Shown: positions 23,047 through 36,750, counted from the stretch's first letter. The stretch: DNA of 64,000 nt from Bostrychus sinensis (GCA_020698575.1 CM036243.1:38509701-38573700), one strand, 5' to 3'. The notes: a model not told the origin generated them from the letters alone. Made by a program: numbers and translations.

Positions 23047-24009
23047 CTGCAACACAGAGAAAAGTCCTACTTTAAGTTTAAGGTTTTAGGTCTTGTGTCC
23101 TGACCAATATCAACAGAAATCTAACACGTTCTGCTTTTCAGTGGCCATTTTGTTTTAATATGACTATTGGAATTAGAACGCACTGAAAAAGATCACGAGA
23201 GGTGTACAAGTTGATACGTTAATGCTTTACTAAATGACTGCAGGGTGACCATTGGATTTCTAAAGCCAAAAACAGGAACACAGCATTTGAACTCACTAAG
23301 TAACCAAAATGCTTCAGAAAACATTGACATTTTCTTCATGCAATTCTAAGTAAATAAAGCTAAGGCCTAAATTTTAAGTATCTATTGGTAATAACAATAA
23401 AATGGTAAATAAATTTAATGACAAAAGTCTATAGGTAACCTGGATGAGAGGTGAAATATCTTTAGTTTGAAAACCAAGTCCAGATGACTTTTGGTTTTAT
23501 TTCACTCAGCTTATGGGCACAGGTTTTTTAAGTATCCTATGGTTTTTGTACGGAACGGAAAAGGAGACAACTAGGACATAGTCTAGGGACTTAAACTGGG
23601 ACAGTCCCCACTAAATAGGGACGTCTGCCACTAAAGTAGTGTTGCTCAGGTGGCTTTTTAGAAGAAGAAAATTACTAACTAACCATTGCATTTCCCATGT
23701 CTTTTTACTATGACTGCACAATATGTATCATTACTGCAATATTGTATTTGTATCGCAAGAAAAAAGAAAAGGTATCTCAATAATGTTATGGTCCTCCATC
23801 TGACAGAGATTTACACTGAAGAATCATTTTCCATTAGAGCCTAAAATGCTTTGTGGCCAGCTAAGAATATGAAAAAAGTCCAGATTTAGTCCTGATTTCC
23901 TCAGTTTCCTTCTGGTGAGTGGGTTGAACACTCTGTAGGCATCTAACTATCTTACATTTCTGAGACAATTGTTGTACAATTGTGAGCTCAGTAGTTTTTG
24001 AGAAGGTGC
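23047..24009. other. Intron 1 sequence
   Basis: GCAGGGTGACCATTGG near 23241 and GGGACGTCTG near 23618 look like eroded ends of one DNA transposon. No exon or RNA gene is seen. Confidence 0.35.
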
Positions 24010-24017
24010 AGTATTTG

Positions 24018-24442
24018 CAGGGGCGTAGCATCAGGTGGCGCAGCCAGGGCAACAGCACTAGGGCCCCAGAGAGTGGCCCTTATCTTTTTTATGGTCATTT
24101 TATTTTCATAACAAAAAAGAACAGCACCTCATTGCAAAAAAAAAATAAAAAATAAAAATCTCACCAATTACAAAATGTAAAACTTGGACACAGTGCAAAA
24201 TATTTAATATACAATACTGAAAAATTCTACTATTTTTTATTTTAAGACAAAATATATTATTTTAAGATTTTCTTGAACAATTTATTTATTTATTTATTTT
24301 TGCTGAATGATTTTTGCAATTTCTTTAAGCTATTTTGCAGCTTTTTGAATGAACCCACTGAAAGCACCAAATGTGCTTTTGAACTTTGGGGCCCAATGTG
24401 AAAACCTGGTCTGGGGCCCCTCATCACCAAGTTACGCCTCTG
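24018..24442. mobile_element. hAT-type MITE with perfect 8-bp TSD
   Basis: CAGGGGCGTAGCAT at the left and AAGTTACGCCTCTG at the right, with AGTATTTG at 24010-24017 and 24443-24450. 24451-25383 has no other recognised feature. Confidence 0.88.
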
Positions 24443-25383
24443 AGTATTTGTAATTGAGCTTTAACATGTAAAACTAAATTAACTGTTCAGCTTATTCACT
24501 CTGGAGAACACTTTTGTAAGCTCTTATTATTTTATTATATCCATTATTTAACTCAGACATGTCCAAAGGGGGCCCAGGGGCCATTTGTGGCACAGGTCGA
24601 GCTCTCATCTGGATCTCAGTTTCTTATGTCCCAGCAGTGTCTCCGTACATTTGTGCAGCTCAGCTCCTCTCTGCCTTCTGTCGTCTGATCAGTTGGTCAG
24701 AAATTAATTGCAGTAGTGTTTCTAAATTACACAACAATTTGTATAAAAGTTCAGTGCAAGTTTTGTATGTTTTGGTTGTTTTGTTTTTCAGAGTTAAAAA
24801 ATACCTAGAGGATGTTTTTTACATTCAAAGATGTTGTTTTGATGGGAGATTATAGGTATATGGCTGCGTCTCTTGCACATCTTCAAATCTGGCGCTCTAT
24901 GGAAACATTTTGGACACATCCCTGGTTTAATTGGTGACTTTTATCGTAATTTATAATGAGATTAGTGTTTTTAATGTTTTTATTGATTATAATGCGACTC
25001 ATTCCAGGTTTCACAGTTTGCTTTTACTGTCAGTCTTTAATAAATCTAATCTTAAACGTATTTAATGTAGAATTACAGCACTGACTTTGATTGATTTTGA
25101 TAAAAACAAGCTGCTGTCCTGGAATATATTGAACTAAACGGATAATATTACAATTAGAAAGCTCTAAGTTAGTTTAGATTTGAACAAGGTTTCTCTTTTG
25201 GACTTCTGAACTTCACCTTTTTAGCGACTTGTTAGAGGAAGGAGCGCTCAGTGTCGCATAAACAGATTGTAAAGTGTTTAAAGAACAGAGAAGCCTGAGC
25301 TCGCTCTCTCTCAGCGTCACATTGCCCGTTTATAAAAGCGTACACATTATTAGTGAATATAGAGGAATAAAGTCTGAACTCAC

Positions 25384-25500
25384 CGCGTGTTGGCAGCTCT
25401 CAGCGTCTCCTCCGACTCTTCAGAACAGACTGGGACTGTCTCCTCCTCCTCCTGCTCCTCCTGCTCCTGCTCCTGCTCCTGCTCTGTCTCTCTCTGTCCT
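25384..25500 (-). other. slc8a: Probable 5' untranslated exon 1 of the NCX gene
   Basis: The acceptor at 23047 shows that exon 2 is preceded by an intron. A strong donor (ACGCG|gtgagttc) at 25383 on the minus strand follows a GC-richer segment with GAGGAG/GAGCAG runs and no long reading frame, as expected for a leader exon. The exon end at 25384 is seen; the start near 25500 is a guess. In the family, SLC8A1 uses several alternative noncoding first exons, so others may exist. Confidence 0.4.
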
Positions 25501-25799
25501 TGTTTCTGTCCACTCTCAGGGGGATTCCAGTCCAAACAGAATAAAAATAATGTCCATCCATAATACTGCTTTTAAATAAGTGACATTATATTCCAGGACA
25601 CTAACTCACAAAGTCCACAGTATTAAAAGTTGAATTAAATCAATTTTAAGCCGCTTAAAAAAGTATTAATCGCAATTTTTACAAGATATTACTCTTTGTT
25701 GGTATTAAAATTTTGTCCTAAGAGAGTTTAAAAAGTCTGCATTCATGTATTTGCTTCCTAAACCTCTTTTGTTACTTTGACTTTACAGAAAACATTTGG

Positions 25800-26110
25800 C
25801 TTAGGAGTCTGTCTGTCAAAAGTAGGGAATGGACAGAGCAGAAAATGGCTAATTAGCACAGTTATTAGCAACATGAGGCTAACAGATAGATAAATGAGCT
25901 GAGTGCTTCGTAGTGATGGAGGTTTAAGGCTGAAATGATCAGAATGAGTCTGGTGACGGTGTATGGGCTTTAGAAACGCTCAGGAGCACTTCCTGGTTTC
26001 ATGTGAGACCGAGCGTTTTCAGCTCTGGAGAAGGGCAGTGCCTCAGCATACAGGATTACTCAAACATGTGCGAATGAAACAAAATACTGCTCCAGGAACC
26101 AACATTATAA
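25800..26110 (-). repeat. Interspersed repeat, copy 2 (inverted relative to 19955-20245)
   Basis: Minus-strand alignment to 19955-20245 over several conserved blocks with moderate divergence and small gaps. The pair flanks NCX exon 2 and the candidate exon 1. Confidence 0.8.
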
Positions 26111-26329
26111 CATGGCAGGAAGAGAGGAGCCATATATTTATTATTTGTCATTTAAACTCATAGATATATTATATACAGTAAATGTTATTTACAAATGTAT
26201 AAGAAGATGTCACCAATCTTTTTTTTTTTTTTCCTTAATATGGGTCACAACAACGTTAAAAAAGTTTGATGTTTCTGTTTTTAGAATTTGTTCTGTTAGC
26301 ATGTTAGCATTAATTCAATTCTATACCTG

Positions 26330-29300
26330 GACTAATCCAGGAAAACCAAACCAAAACCAGATTTAAATGAGGCTAAACTAAACTGTAACTAAACCTGGAA
26401 TAAAATAGATCTAAACCACAACAAACCAGGACTAAACACGATCTAAACAGGAATAAACTAGGTCTAATAGAAAAAATGCAATACTAAATAAGGACAAATC
26501 ACAGAGTAATCCAGGATGAAGCCAGGTTAAGGCTAAACCAGACCTAAACTAGAACTAGACCAGGACTAAACCAGGTCTAAACCAGGTCTAAACCAGGACT
26601 AAACCAGGTCTAAACCAGGTCTAAACCAGATCTAAACCAGGTCTAAACCAGGTCTAAACCAGGACTAAACCAGGAGTAAACCAGGACTAAACCAGGTCTA
26701 AACCAGGACTAAACCAGGAGTAAACCAGGACTAAACCAGGAGTAAACCAGGACTAAACCAGGTCTAAACCAGTTCTAAACCAGGAGTAAATCAAGTCTAA
26801 ACCCGGAGTAAACCCGGACTAAACCAGGACTAAACCAGGGCTAAACCAGGACTAAACCAGGACTAAACTAGGTCTAAACCAGGACTAAACCAGGACTAAA
26901 CCAGGTCTAAACCAGGTCTAAACCAGGTCTAAACCAGGACTAAACCAGGTCTAAACCAGGACTAAACCAGATCTAAACCAGGTCTAAACCAGGACTAAAC
27001 CAGGTCTAAACCAGGACTAAACCAGGAGTAAACCAGGACTAAACCAGGTCTAAACCAGGACTAAACCAGGACTAAACCAGGTCTAAACCAGGACTGAACC
27101 AGGAGTAAACCAGGACTAAACCAGGTCTAAACCAGGTCTAAACCAGATCTAAACCAGGTCTAAACCAGATCTAAACCAGGTCTAAACCAGGACTAAACCA
27201 GGTCTAAACCAGATCTAAACCAGGTCTAAACCAGGTCTAAACCAGATCTAAACCAGATCTAAACCAGGACTAAACCAGGTCTAAACCAGGTCTAAACCAG
27301 GTCTAAACCAGGACTAAACCAGGACTAAACCAGGTCTAAACCAGGACTAAACCAGGAGTAAACCAGGACTAAACCAGGTCTAAACCAGGACTAAACCAGA
27401 TCTAAACCAGGTCTAAACCAGGACTAAAACCAGGTCTAAACCAGGACTAAACCAGGAGTAAACCAGGACTAAACCAGGTCTAAACCAGGACTAAACCAGG
27501 AGTAAGCCAGGACTAAACCAGGTCTAAACCAGGACTAAACCAGGACTAAACCAGGAGTAAACCAGGACTAAACCAGGTCTAAACCAGGACTAAACCAGGA
27601 GTAAACCAGGACTAAACCAGGTCTAAACCAGGACTAAACCAGATCTAAACCAGGTCTAAACCAGGACTAAACCAGGTCTAAACCAGGACTAAACCAGGAG
27701 TAAACCAGGACTAAACCAGGTCTAAACCAGGACTAAACCAGGAGTAAACCAGGACTAAACCAGGTCTAAACCAGGTCTAAACCAGATCTAAACCAGGTCT
27801 AAACCAGGTCTAAACCAGATCTAAACCAGGTCTAAACCAGATCTAAACCAGGACTATACCAGGTCTAAACCAGATCTAAACCAGGTCTAAACCAGGTCTA
27901 AACCAGATCTAAACCAGGTCTAAACCAGATCTAAACCAGGACTAAACCAGGTCTAAACCAGATCTAAACCAGGTCTAAACCAGGTCTAAACCAGATCTAA
28001 ACCAGATCTAAACCAGGACTAAACCAGGTCTAAACCAGGTCTAAACCAGGTCTAAACCAGGACTAAACCAGGAGTAAACCAGGTCTAAACCAGGACTAAA
28101 CCAGGAGTAAACCAGGACTAAACCAGGTCTAAACCAGGACTAAACCAGGACTAAACCAGGAGTAAACCAGGACTAAACCAGGTCTAAACCAGACTAAACC
28201 AGGAGTAAACCAGGACTAAACCAGGTCTAAACCAGGACTAAACCAGATCTAAACCAGGTCTAAACCAGGACTAAACCAGGTCTAAACCAGGACTAAACCA
28301 GGAGTAAACCAGGACTAAACCAGGTCTAAACCAGGACTAAACCAGGAGTAAACCAGGACTAAACCAGGTCTAAACCAGGTCTAAACCAGATCTAAACCAG
28401 GTCTAAACCAGGTCTAAACCAGATCTAAACCAGGTCTAAACCAGATCTAAACCAGGACTATACCAGGTCTAAACCAGATCTAAACCAGGTCTAAACCAGG
28501 TCTAAACCAGATCTAAACCAGGTCTAAACCAGATCTAAACCAGGACTAAACCAGGTCTAAACCAGATCTAAACCAGGTCTAAACCAGGTCTAAACCAGAT
28601 CTAAACCAGATCTAAACCAGGACTAAACCAGGTCTAAACCAGGTCTAAACCAGGTCTAAACCAGGACTAAACCAGGAGTAAACCAGGTCTAAACCAGGAC
28701 TAAACCAGGAGTAAACCAGGACTAAACCAGGTCTAAACCAGGACTAAACCAGGACTAAACCAGGAGTAAACCAGGACTAAACCAGGTCTAAACCAGGACT
28801 AAACCAGGAGTAAACCAGGACTAAACCAGGTCTAAACCAGGACTAAACCAGATCTAAACCAGGTCTAAACCAGGACTAAACCAGGTCTAAACCAGGACTA
28901 AACCAGGAGTAAACCAGGACTAAACCAGGTCTAAACCAGGACTAAACCAGGACTAAACCAGGAGTAAACCAGGACTAAACCAGGTCTAAACCAGGACTAA
29001 ACCAGGACTAAACCAGGAGTAAACCAGGACTAAACCAGGTCTAAACCAGGACTAAACCAGGAGTAAACCAGGACTAAACCAGGTCTAAACCAGGACTAAA
29101 CCAGATCTAAACCAGGTCTAAACCAGGACTAAACCAGGTCTAAACCAGGACTAAACCAGGAGTAAACCAGGACTAAACCAGGTCTAAACCAGGACTAAAC
29201 CAGGAGTAAACCAGGACTAAACCAGGTCTAAACCAGGACTAAACCAGGAGTAAACCAGGACTAAACCAGGTCTAAACCAGGACTAAACCAGATCTAAACC

Positions 29301-32300
29301 AGGTCTAAACCAGGACTAAACCAGATCTAAACCAGGACTAAACCAGGTCTAAACCAGGACTAAACCAGGTCTAAACCAGGTCTAAACCAGATCTAAACCA
29401 GGTCTAAACCAGGTCTAAACCAGATCTAAACCAGGTCTAAACCAGATCTAAACCAGGACTAAACCAGGTCTAAACCAGGTCTAAACCAGGTCTAAACCAG
29501 GTCTAAACCAGATCTAAACCAGATCTAAACCAGGACTAAACCAGGTCTAAACCAGATCTAAACCAGATCTAAACCAGGACTAAACCAGGACTAAACCAGG
29601 ACTAAACCAGGTCTAAACCAGGTCTAAACCAGGACTAAACCAGGTCTAAACCAGATCTAAACCAGATCTAAACCAGGACTAAACCAGGACTAAACCAGGT
29701 CTAAACCAGGTCTAAACCAGATCTAAACCAGATCTAAACCAGATCTAAACCAGGACTAAACCAGGACTAAACCAGGTCTAAACCAGGTCTAAACCAGATC
29801 TAAACCAGGTCTAAACCAGGTCTAAACCAGATCTAAACCAGGTCTAAACCAGATCTAAACCAGGACTAAACCAGGTCTAAACCAGGTCTAAACCAGGTTT
29901 AAACCAGGTCTAAACCAGATCTAAACCAGATCTAAACCAGGACTAAACCAGGTCTAAACCAGGTCTAAACCAGATCTAAACCAGATCTAAACCAGGACTA
30001 AACCAGGACTAAACCAGGACTAAACCAGGTCTAAACCAGGACTAAACCAGGAGTAAACCAGGTCTAAACCAGATCTAAACCAGATCTAAACCAGGACTAA
30101 ACCAGGACTAAACCAGGACTAAACCAGATCTAAACCAGGACTAAACCAGGTCTAAACCAGGACTAAACCAGGTCTAAACCAGGTCTAAACCAGATCTAAA
30201 CCAGGTCTAAACCAGGTCTAAACCAGATCTAAACCAGGTCTAAACCAGATCTAAACCAGATCTAAACCAGGACTAAACCAGGTCTAAACCAGGTCTAAAC
30301 CAGGTCTAAACCAGATCTAAACCAGATCTAAACCAGGACTAAACCAGGTCTAAACCAGGTCTAAACCAGATCTAAACCAGATCTAAACCAGGACTAAACC
30401 AGGTCTAAACCAGGTCTAAACCAGGTCTAAACCAGGTCTAAACCAGGTCTAAACCAGATCTAAACCAGATCTAAACCAGGACTAAACCAGGACTAAACCA
30501 GGTCTAAACCAGGTCTAAACCAGATCTAAACCAGATCTAAACCAGGACTAAACCAGGTCTAAACCAGGTCTAAACCAGATCTAAACCAGATCTAAACCAG
30601 GACTAAACCAGGACTAAATCAGGACTAAACCAGGTCTAAACCAGGACTAAACCAGGAGTAAACCAGGTCTAAACCAGATCTAAACCAGATCTAAACCAGG
30701 ACTAAACCAGGACTAAACCAGGACTAAACCAGATCTAAACCAGGACTAAACCAGGTCTAAACCAGGACTAAACCAGGTCTAAACCAGGTCTAAACCAGAT
30801 CTAAACCAAGTCTAAACCAGATCTAAACCAGATCTAAACCAGGTCTAAACCAGATCTAAACCAGATCTAAACCAGGACTAAACCAGGTCTAAACCAGGTC
30901 TAAACCAGGTCTAAACCAGATCTAAACCAGATCTAAACCAGGACTAAACCAGGTCTAAACCAGGTCTAAACCAGATCTAAACCAGATCTAAACCAGGACT
31001 AAACCAGGACTAAACCAGGACTAAACCAGGTCTAAACCAGGTCTAAACCAGGTCTAAACCAGGACTAAACCAGGTCTAAACCAGGACTAAACCAGGAGTA
31101 AACCAGGACTAAACCAGGTCTAAACCAGGACTAAACCAGGACTAAACCAGGAGTAAACCAGGACTAAACCAGGTCTAAACCAGGACTAAACCAGGAGTAA
31201 ACCAGGACTAAACCAGGTCTAAACCAGGACTAAACCAGATCTAAACCAGGTCTAAACCAGGACTAAACCAGGTCTAAACCAGGACTAAACCAGGAGTAAA
31301 CCAGGACTAAACCAGGTCTAAACCAGGACTAAACCAGGAGTAAACCAGGACTAAACCAGGTCTAAACCAGGTCTAAACCAGATCTAAACCAGGTCTAAAC
31401 CAGGTCTAAACCAGATCTAAACCAGGTCTAAACCAGATCTAAACCAGGACTATACCAGGTCTAAACCAGATCTAAACCAGGTCTAAACCAGGTCTAAACC
31501 AGATCTAAACCAGGTCTAAACCAGATCTAAACCAGGACTAAACCAGGTCTAAACCAGATCTAAACCAGGTCTAAACCAGGTCTAAACCAGATCTAAACCA
31601 GATCTAAACCAGGACTAAACCAGGTCTAAACCAGGTCTAAACCAGGTCTAAACCAGGACTAAACCAGGAGTAAACCAGGTCTAAACCAGGACTAAACCAG
31701 GAGTAAACCAGGACTAAACCAGGTCTAAACCAGGACTAAACCAGGACTAAACCAGGAGTAAACCAGGACTAAACCAGGTCTAAACCAGGACTAAACCAGG
31801 AGTAAACCAGGACTAAACCAGGTCTAAACCAGGACTAAACCAGATCTAAACCAGGTCTAAACCAGGACTAAACCAGGTCTAAACCAGGACTAAACCAGGA
31901 GTAAACCAGGACTAAACCAGGTCTAAACCAGGACTAAACCAGGACTAAACCAGGAGTAAACCAGGACTAAACCAGGTCTAAACCAGGACTAAACCAGGAC
32001 TAAACCAGGAGTAAACCAGGACTAAACCAGGTCTAAACCAGGACTAAACCAGGAGTAAACCAGGACTAAACCAGGTCTAAACCAGGACTAAACCAGATCT
32101 AAACCAGGTCTAAACCAGGACTAAACCAGGTCTAAACCAGGACTAAACCAGGAGTAAACCAGGACTAAACCAGGTCTAAACCAGGACTAAACCAGGAGTA
32201 AACCAGGACTAAACCAGGTCTAAACCAGGACTAAACCAGGAGTAAACCAGGACTAAACCAGGTCTAAACCAGGACTAAACCAGATCTAAACCAGGTCTAA

Positions 32301-34508
32301 ACCAGGACTAAACCAGATCTAAACCAGGACTAAACCAGGTCTAAACCAGGACTAAACCAGGTCTAAACCAGGTCTAAACCAGATCTAAACCAGGTCTAAA
32401 CCAGGTCTAAACCAGATCTAAACCAGGTCTAAACCAGATCTAAACCAGGACTAAACCAGGTCTAAACCAGGTCTAAACCAGGTCTAAACCAGGTCTAAAC
32501 CAGATCTAAACCAGATCTAAACCAGGACTAAACCAGGTCTAAACCAGATCTAAACCAGATCTAAACCAGGACTAAACCAGGACTAAACCAGGACTAAACC
32601 AGGTCTAAACCAGGTCTAAACCAGGTCTAAACCAGGATTAAACCAGGTCTAAACCAGATCTAAACCAGATCTAAACCAGGACTAAACCAGGACTAAACCA
32701 GGTCTAAACCAGGTCTAAACCAGATCTAAACCAGATCTAAACCAGATCTAAACCAGGACTAAACCAGGACTAAACCAGGTCTAAACCAGGTCTAAACCAG
32801 ATCTAAACCAGGTCTAAACCAGGTCTAAACCAGATCTAAACCAGGTCTAAACCAGATCTAAACCAGGACTAAACCAGGTCTAAACCAGGTCTAAACCAGG
32901 TTTAAACCAGGTCTAAACCAGATCTAAACCAGATCTAAACCAGGACTAAACCAGGTCTAAACCAGGTCTAAACCAGATCTAAACCAGATCTAAACCAGGA
33001 CTAAACCAGGACTAAACCAGGACTAAACCAGGTCTAAACCAGGACTAAACCAGGAGTAAACCAGGTCTAAACCAGATCTAAACCAGATCTAAACCAGGAC
33101 TAAACCAGGACTAAACCAGGACTAAACCAGATCTAAACCAGGACTAAACCAGGTCTAAACCAGGACTAAACCAGGTCTAAACCAGGTCTAAACCAGATCT
33201 AAACCAGGTCTAAACCAGGTCTAAACCAGATCTAAACCAGGTCTAAACCAGATCTAAACCAGATCTAAACCAGGACTAAACCAGGTCTAAACCAGGTCTA
33301 AACCAGGTCTAAACCAGATCTAAACCAGATCTAAACCAGGACTAAACCAGGTCTAAACCAGGTCTAAACCAGATCTAAACCAGATCTAAACCAGGACTAA
33401 ACCAGGACTAAACCAGGACTAAACCAGGTCTAAACCAGGTCTAAACCAGGTCTAAACCAGGACTAAACCAGGTCTAAACCAGATCTAAACCAGATCTAAA
33501 CCAGGACTAAACCAGGACTAAACCAGGTCTAAACCAGGTCTAAACCAGATCTAAACCAGATCTAAACCAGGACTAAACCAGGTCTAAACCAGGTCTAAAC
33601 CAGATCTAAACCAGATCTAAACCAGGACTAAACCAGGACTAAATCAGGACTAAACCAGGTCTAAACCAGGACTAAACCAGGAGTAAACCAGGTCTAAACC
33701 AGATCTAAACCAGATCTAAACCAGGACTAAACCAGGACTAAACCAGGACTAAACCAGATCTAAACCAGGACTAAACCAGGTCTAAACCAGGACTAAACCA
33801 GGTCTAAACCAGGTCTAAACCAGATCTAAACCAGGTCTAAACCAGATCTAAACCAGATCTAAACCAGGTCTAAACCAGATCTAAACCAGATCTAAACCAG
33901 GACTAAACCAGGTCTAAACCAGGTCTAAACCAGGTCTAAACCAGATCTAAACCAGATCTAAACCAGGACTAAACCAGGTCTAAACCAGGTCTAAACCAGA
34001 TCTAAACCAGATCTAAACCAGGACTAAACCAGGACTAAACCAGGACTAAACCAGGTCTAAACCAGGTCTAAACCAGGTCTAAACCAGGACTAAACCAGGT
34101 CTAAACCAGATCTAAACCAGATCTAAACCAGGACTAAAACCAGGACTAAACCAGGTCTAAACCAGGTCTAAACCAGATCTAAATCCAGATCTAAACCAGG
34201 ACTAAACCAGGACTAAAATCAGGTCTAAACCAGGTCTAAACCAGATCTAAACCAGGTCTAAACCAGGTCTAAACCAGATCTAAACCAGGTCTAAACCAGA
34301 TCTAAACCAGGACTAAACCAGGTCTAAACCAGGTCTAAACCAGGTCTAAACCAGATCTAAACCAGATCTAAACCAGGACTAAACCAGGTCTAAACCAGGT
34401 CTAAACCAGATCTAAACCAGATCTAAACCAGGACTAAACCAGGACTAAACCAGGACTAAACCAGGTCTAAACCAGGTCTAAACCAGGTCTAAACCAGGTC
34501 TAAACCAG
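26330..34508. repeat. 8.2-kb minisatellite of 11-bp units (GTCTAAACCAG / GACTAAACCAG)
   Basis: About 740 units, nearly perfect from 26540 on, with third-position variants (ggTCt, ggACt, gATCt, ggAGt). Rare variants mark duplicated blocks: GGACTATACC at 27851, 28455 and 31447, GGTTTAAACC at 29896 and 32899, GGACTAAATC at 30611 and 33636. The offsets near 3.0 kb (2992, 3003 and 3025, all multiples of 11) show a large internal duplication. The array is intergenic, between the NCX 5' end and the mal 3' end. Confidence 0.97.
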
Positions 34509-34640
34509 TACCAATCAAGGACTAAAACAGGAATAGGACTGGCTCTGTATTAAATTATATCAGGACTTAAACTTCTCCTGACTCCACCAGGAAAAGCTGA
34601 CGTACCACCAGCGGGTCCTGTCCCACAGTTTGAGACCCCC
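34509..34640. mobile_element. Eroded right end of the 11-bp-array element
   Basis: Directly after the 8-kb array comes unique sequence ending CGTACCACCAGCGGG and CCCACAGTTTGAGACCCC. It matches the right end of the copy at 11084-11516. Confidence 0.65.
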
Positions 34641-34681
34641 TTCATGCTGTGTGTGAGTGAGAGAAGGTCTCTGCGGTGACG

Positions 34682-35030
34682 CCAGAGTCCAGAGTCCAGA
34701 GTCCAGAGTCCAGAGTCTAGAGTCCAGGGTCCAGAGTCCAGAGTCCAGAGTCCAGGGTCCAGAGTCCAGAGTCCAGAGTCCAGAGTCCAGAGTCCAGAGT
34801 CCAGGGTCCAGAGTCCAGAGTCCAGAGTCCAGAGTCCAGGGTCCAGGGTCCAGGGTCCAGGGTCCAGGGTCCAGAGTCCAGAGTCCAGAGTCCAGGGTCC
34901 AGGGTCCAGGGTCCAGAGTCCAGAGTCCAGAGTCCAGGGTCCAGGGTCCAGGGTCCAGAGTCCAGAGTCCAGAGTCCAGGGTCCAGGGTCCAGGGTCCAG
35001 AGTCCAGGGTCCAGAGTCCAGAGTCCAGAG
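34682..35030. repeat. 7-bp minisatellite (AGAGTCC / AGGGTCC)
   Basis: About 50 units of (G)AGTCCAG with A/G alternation. Open reading frames here are repeat artefacts. Confidence 0.95.
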
Positions 35031-35126
35031 GTGTGTGTGAGCAGTGAAGTGTGGAGAACACAGATACTGCAGATACAGAGGCGTCAGATAAACTCAGTCT
35101 GAGCTGGACTACATCACACACACGGA

Positions 35127-35242
35127 TCAGCCGGACCAGGACTCAGACCAGGACTCAGACCAGGACTTACACCAGGACTCAGACCAGGACTTACACCAGG
35201 ACTCAGAGCAGGACTCAGACCAGGACTCAGACCAGGACTTAG
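35127..35242. repeat. 12-bp array (ACCAGGACTCAG)
   Basis: About nine units with ACTCAG/ACTTAC variants. Confidence 0.9.
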
Positions 35243-35337
35243 ATCTAGGATGTGTTCAGGCTGGAAAAATGTCCAAGGTGTGCAATGCTGAAAGTCCCTC
35301 TTTTAGTTTATTTACTGTAACTGCACAGCTTTCAGAG

Positions 35338-35756
35338 CAGTGATCCTCACACAGTCACTACACAATCTTTAATGAACTTAAACCAGAACCAGGTCTTAAA
35401 CCAGGTCTAAAACCAGGACTAAACCAGGACTAAACCAGGACTAAACCAAGAGTAAACCAGGACTAAACCAGGTCTAAACCAGGACTAAACCAGGACTAAA
35501 CCTGGTCTAAACCAGGACTAAACCAGGACTAAACCAGGTCTAAACCAGGACTAAACCAGGACTAAACCAGGACTAAACCAGGTCTAAACCAGGTCTACAC
35601 CAGGGTTAAACCAAGGTTAAACACTAAACCAAGATATCAAATGTATCCCTAACCAGAGCAGGTTTAAAACTGTAATATAAATACCTGAAAATTAAAGTAA
35701 CCAGGTGAAATCCATGTACCACCAGTGGGACTCGGACCACAGTTTGAGAACCACTG
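35338..35756. mobile_element. 11-bp-array hAT-like element, third copy
   Basis: The right end is clear: GTACCACCAGTGGG at 35716, then GTTTGAGAACCACTG ending at 35756. It is preceded by an 11-bp array (35390-35620). A possible left end CAGTGATCCTCACACAG starts at 35338 with mismatches. No matching target duplication was seen. Confidence 0.6.
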
Positions 35757-35826
35757 CATTAGACAATTATAATTTCTTTAAATGGCATCAAAACTACCCT
35801 TGTGGTATATAATCGTGTAGTCATCT

Positions 35827-36116
35827 AATATTATATTACATTATATTACATTATATTACATTATATTATATCACCTATATAAGACCTAGGACACGCTGGG
35901 ACTGTCTCTCGGCCTGGGAACACCTTTGGGTCCCCCCGGTTGAGCTGGAGGAAGTGTCTGTGGAGAGGGAAGTCTGGGCATCTCTGCTTAGACTGCTGCC
36001 CCCGCGACCCAGCCCCGGATAAAGCAGAAGAAGATCGATGGATATTATATTATATTATATTATATTATATTATATTATATTATATTATATTATATTATAT
36101 TATATTATATTATTAC
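35827..36116. repeat. AT-rich simple repeats (ATTATATTAC and TATAT-A 5-bp)
   Basis: ATTATATTAC units at 35827-35872, then unique sequence, then a perfect ATATT 5-bp run at 36040-36112. Confidence 0.9.
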
Positions 36117-36239
36117 TTTACTTTACTTTTACACCTCTAAACTGTTATGTCATTACTATAATACAAAAAATAGTAAATATTTATATTTTTTCTGCTCAAA
36201 AACATACAAATCATACAAAGACATTTGAAGTAATTGGCT

Positions 36240-36750
36240 AATGTGGCAGGTGAAAACACTAAATGATAGTAACTCTTAGAAAGGACTGGCCACAGTGGCC
36301 AGGGAACAAAAAAGTCTATGTCAAGCTCTGATTAAGACCATAACACATCACCACTGGTTTATTATCACATTAATGATGAGAAGGTTCAGTGCATGAAAGC
36401 CATGCGCTCCCATTGGCTGTTGGTCTACACAGCTCGTCACCCGATCATTTACCAACTCACTCAGAGAAACTGCACACAGAGGAAACCAGAAAGAGACAAG
36501 GGAAGAGAAAGGAGCAGAGACGTTCAGAGTCCTCCCTGAGCCGTGTGAGTTTTGTCCTTTGTGTCCCTGGCAGGGGCCCGTCCTCACCTGCGTTCCTTCA
36601 CTGATAGTGGCTCTAAATTTAAGTCTCTATAAAAGCTCTTATCTGTCCTCTGTGGGACATGTCCATACAAGGACCCCCCACGCCAAGCAGATAACAGCTA
36701 ACGGCTAATCTGACGCTAACGGGACACAGGCCCAGGGAATTCTGGGATAG
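36240..36750. other. Intergenic sequence, nothing identified
   Basis: Contains the palindrome CTGGCCACAGTGGCCAG at 36286-36302. No gene was recognised. Confidence 0.4.

Noticed and set aside
25274..25579. Plus-strand proline-rich reading frame
   Set aside because: It is antisense to the candidate leader exon, results from a CTCCTG run, and lacks homology.
26330..34508. CRISPR-like array
   Set aside because: The repeats are contiguous 11-bp units without spacers, in a vertebrate genome.
26330..34508. Interstitial telomere-like repeat (TTTAG core)
   Set aside because: The unit is 11 bp (CCTGGTTTAGA/T), not TTAGGG, and associates with transposon ends.
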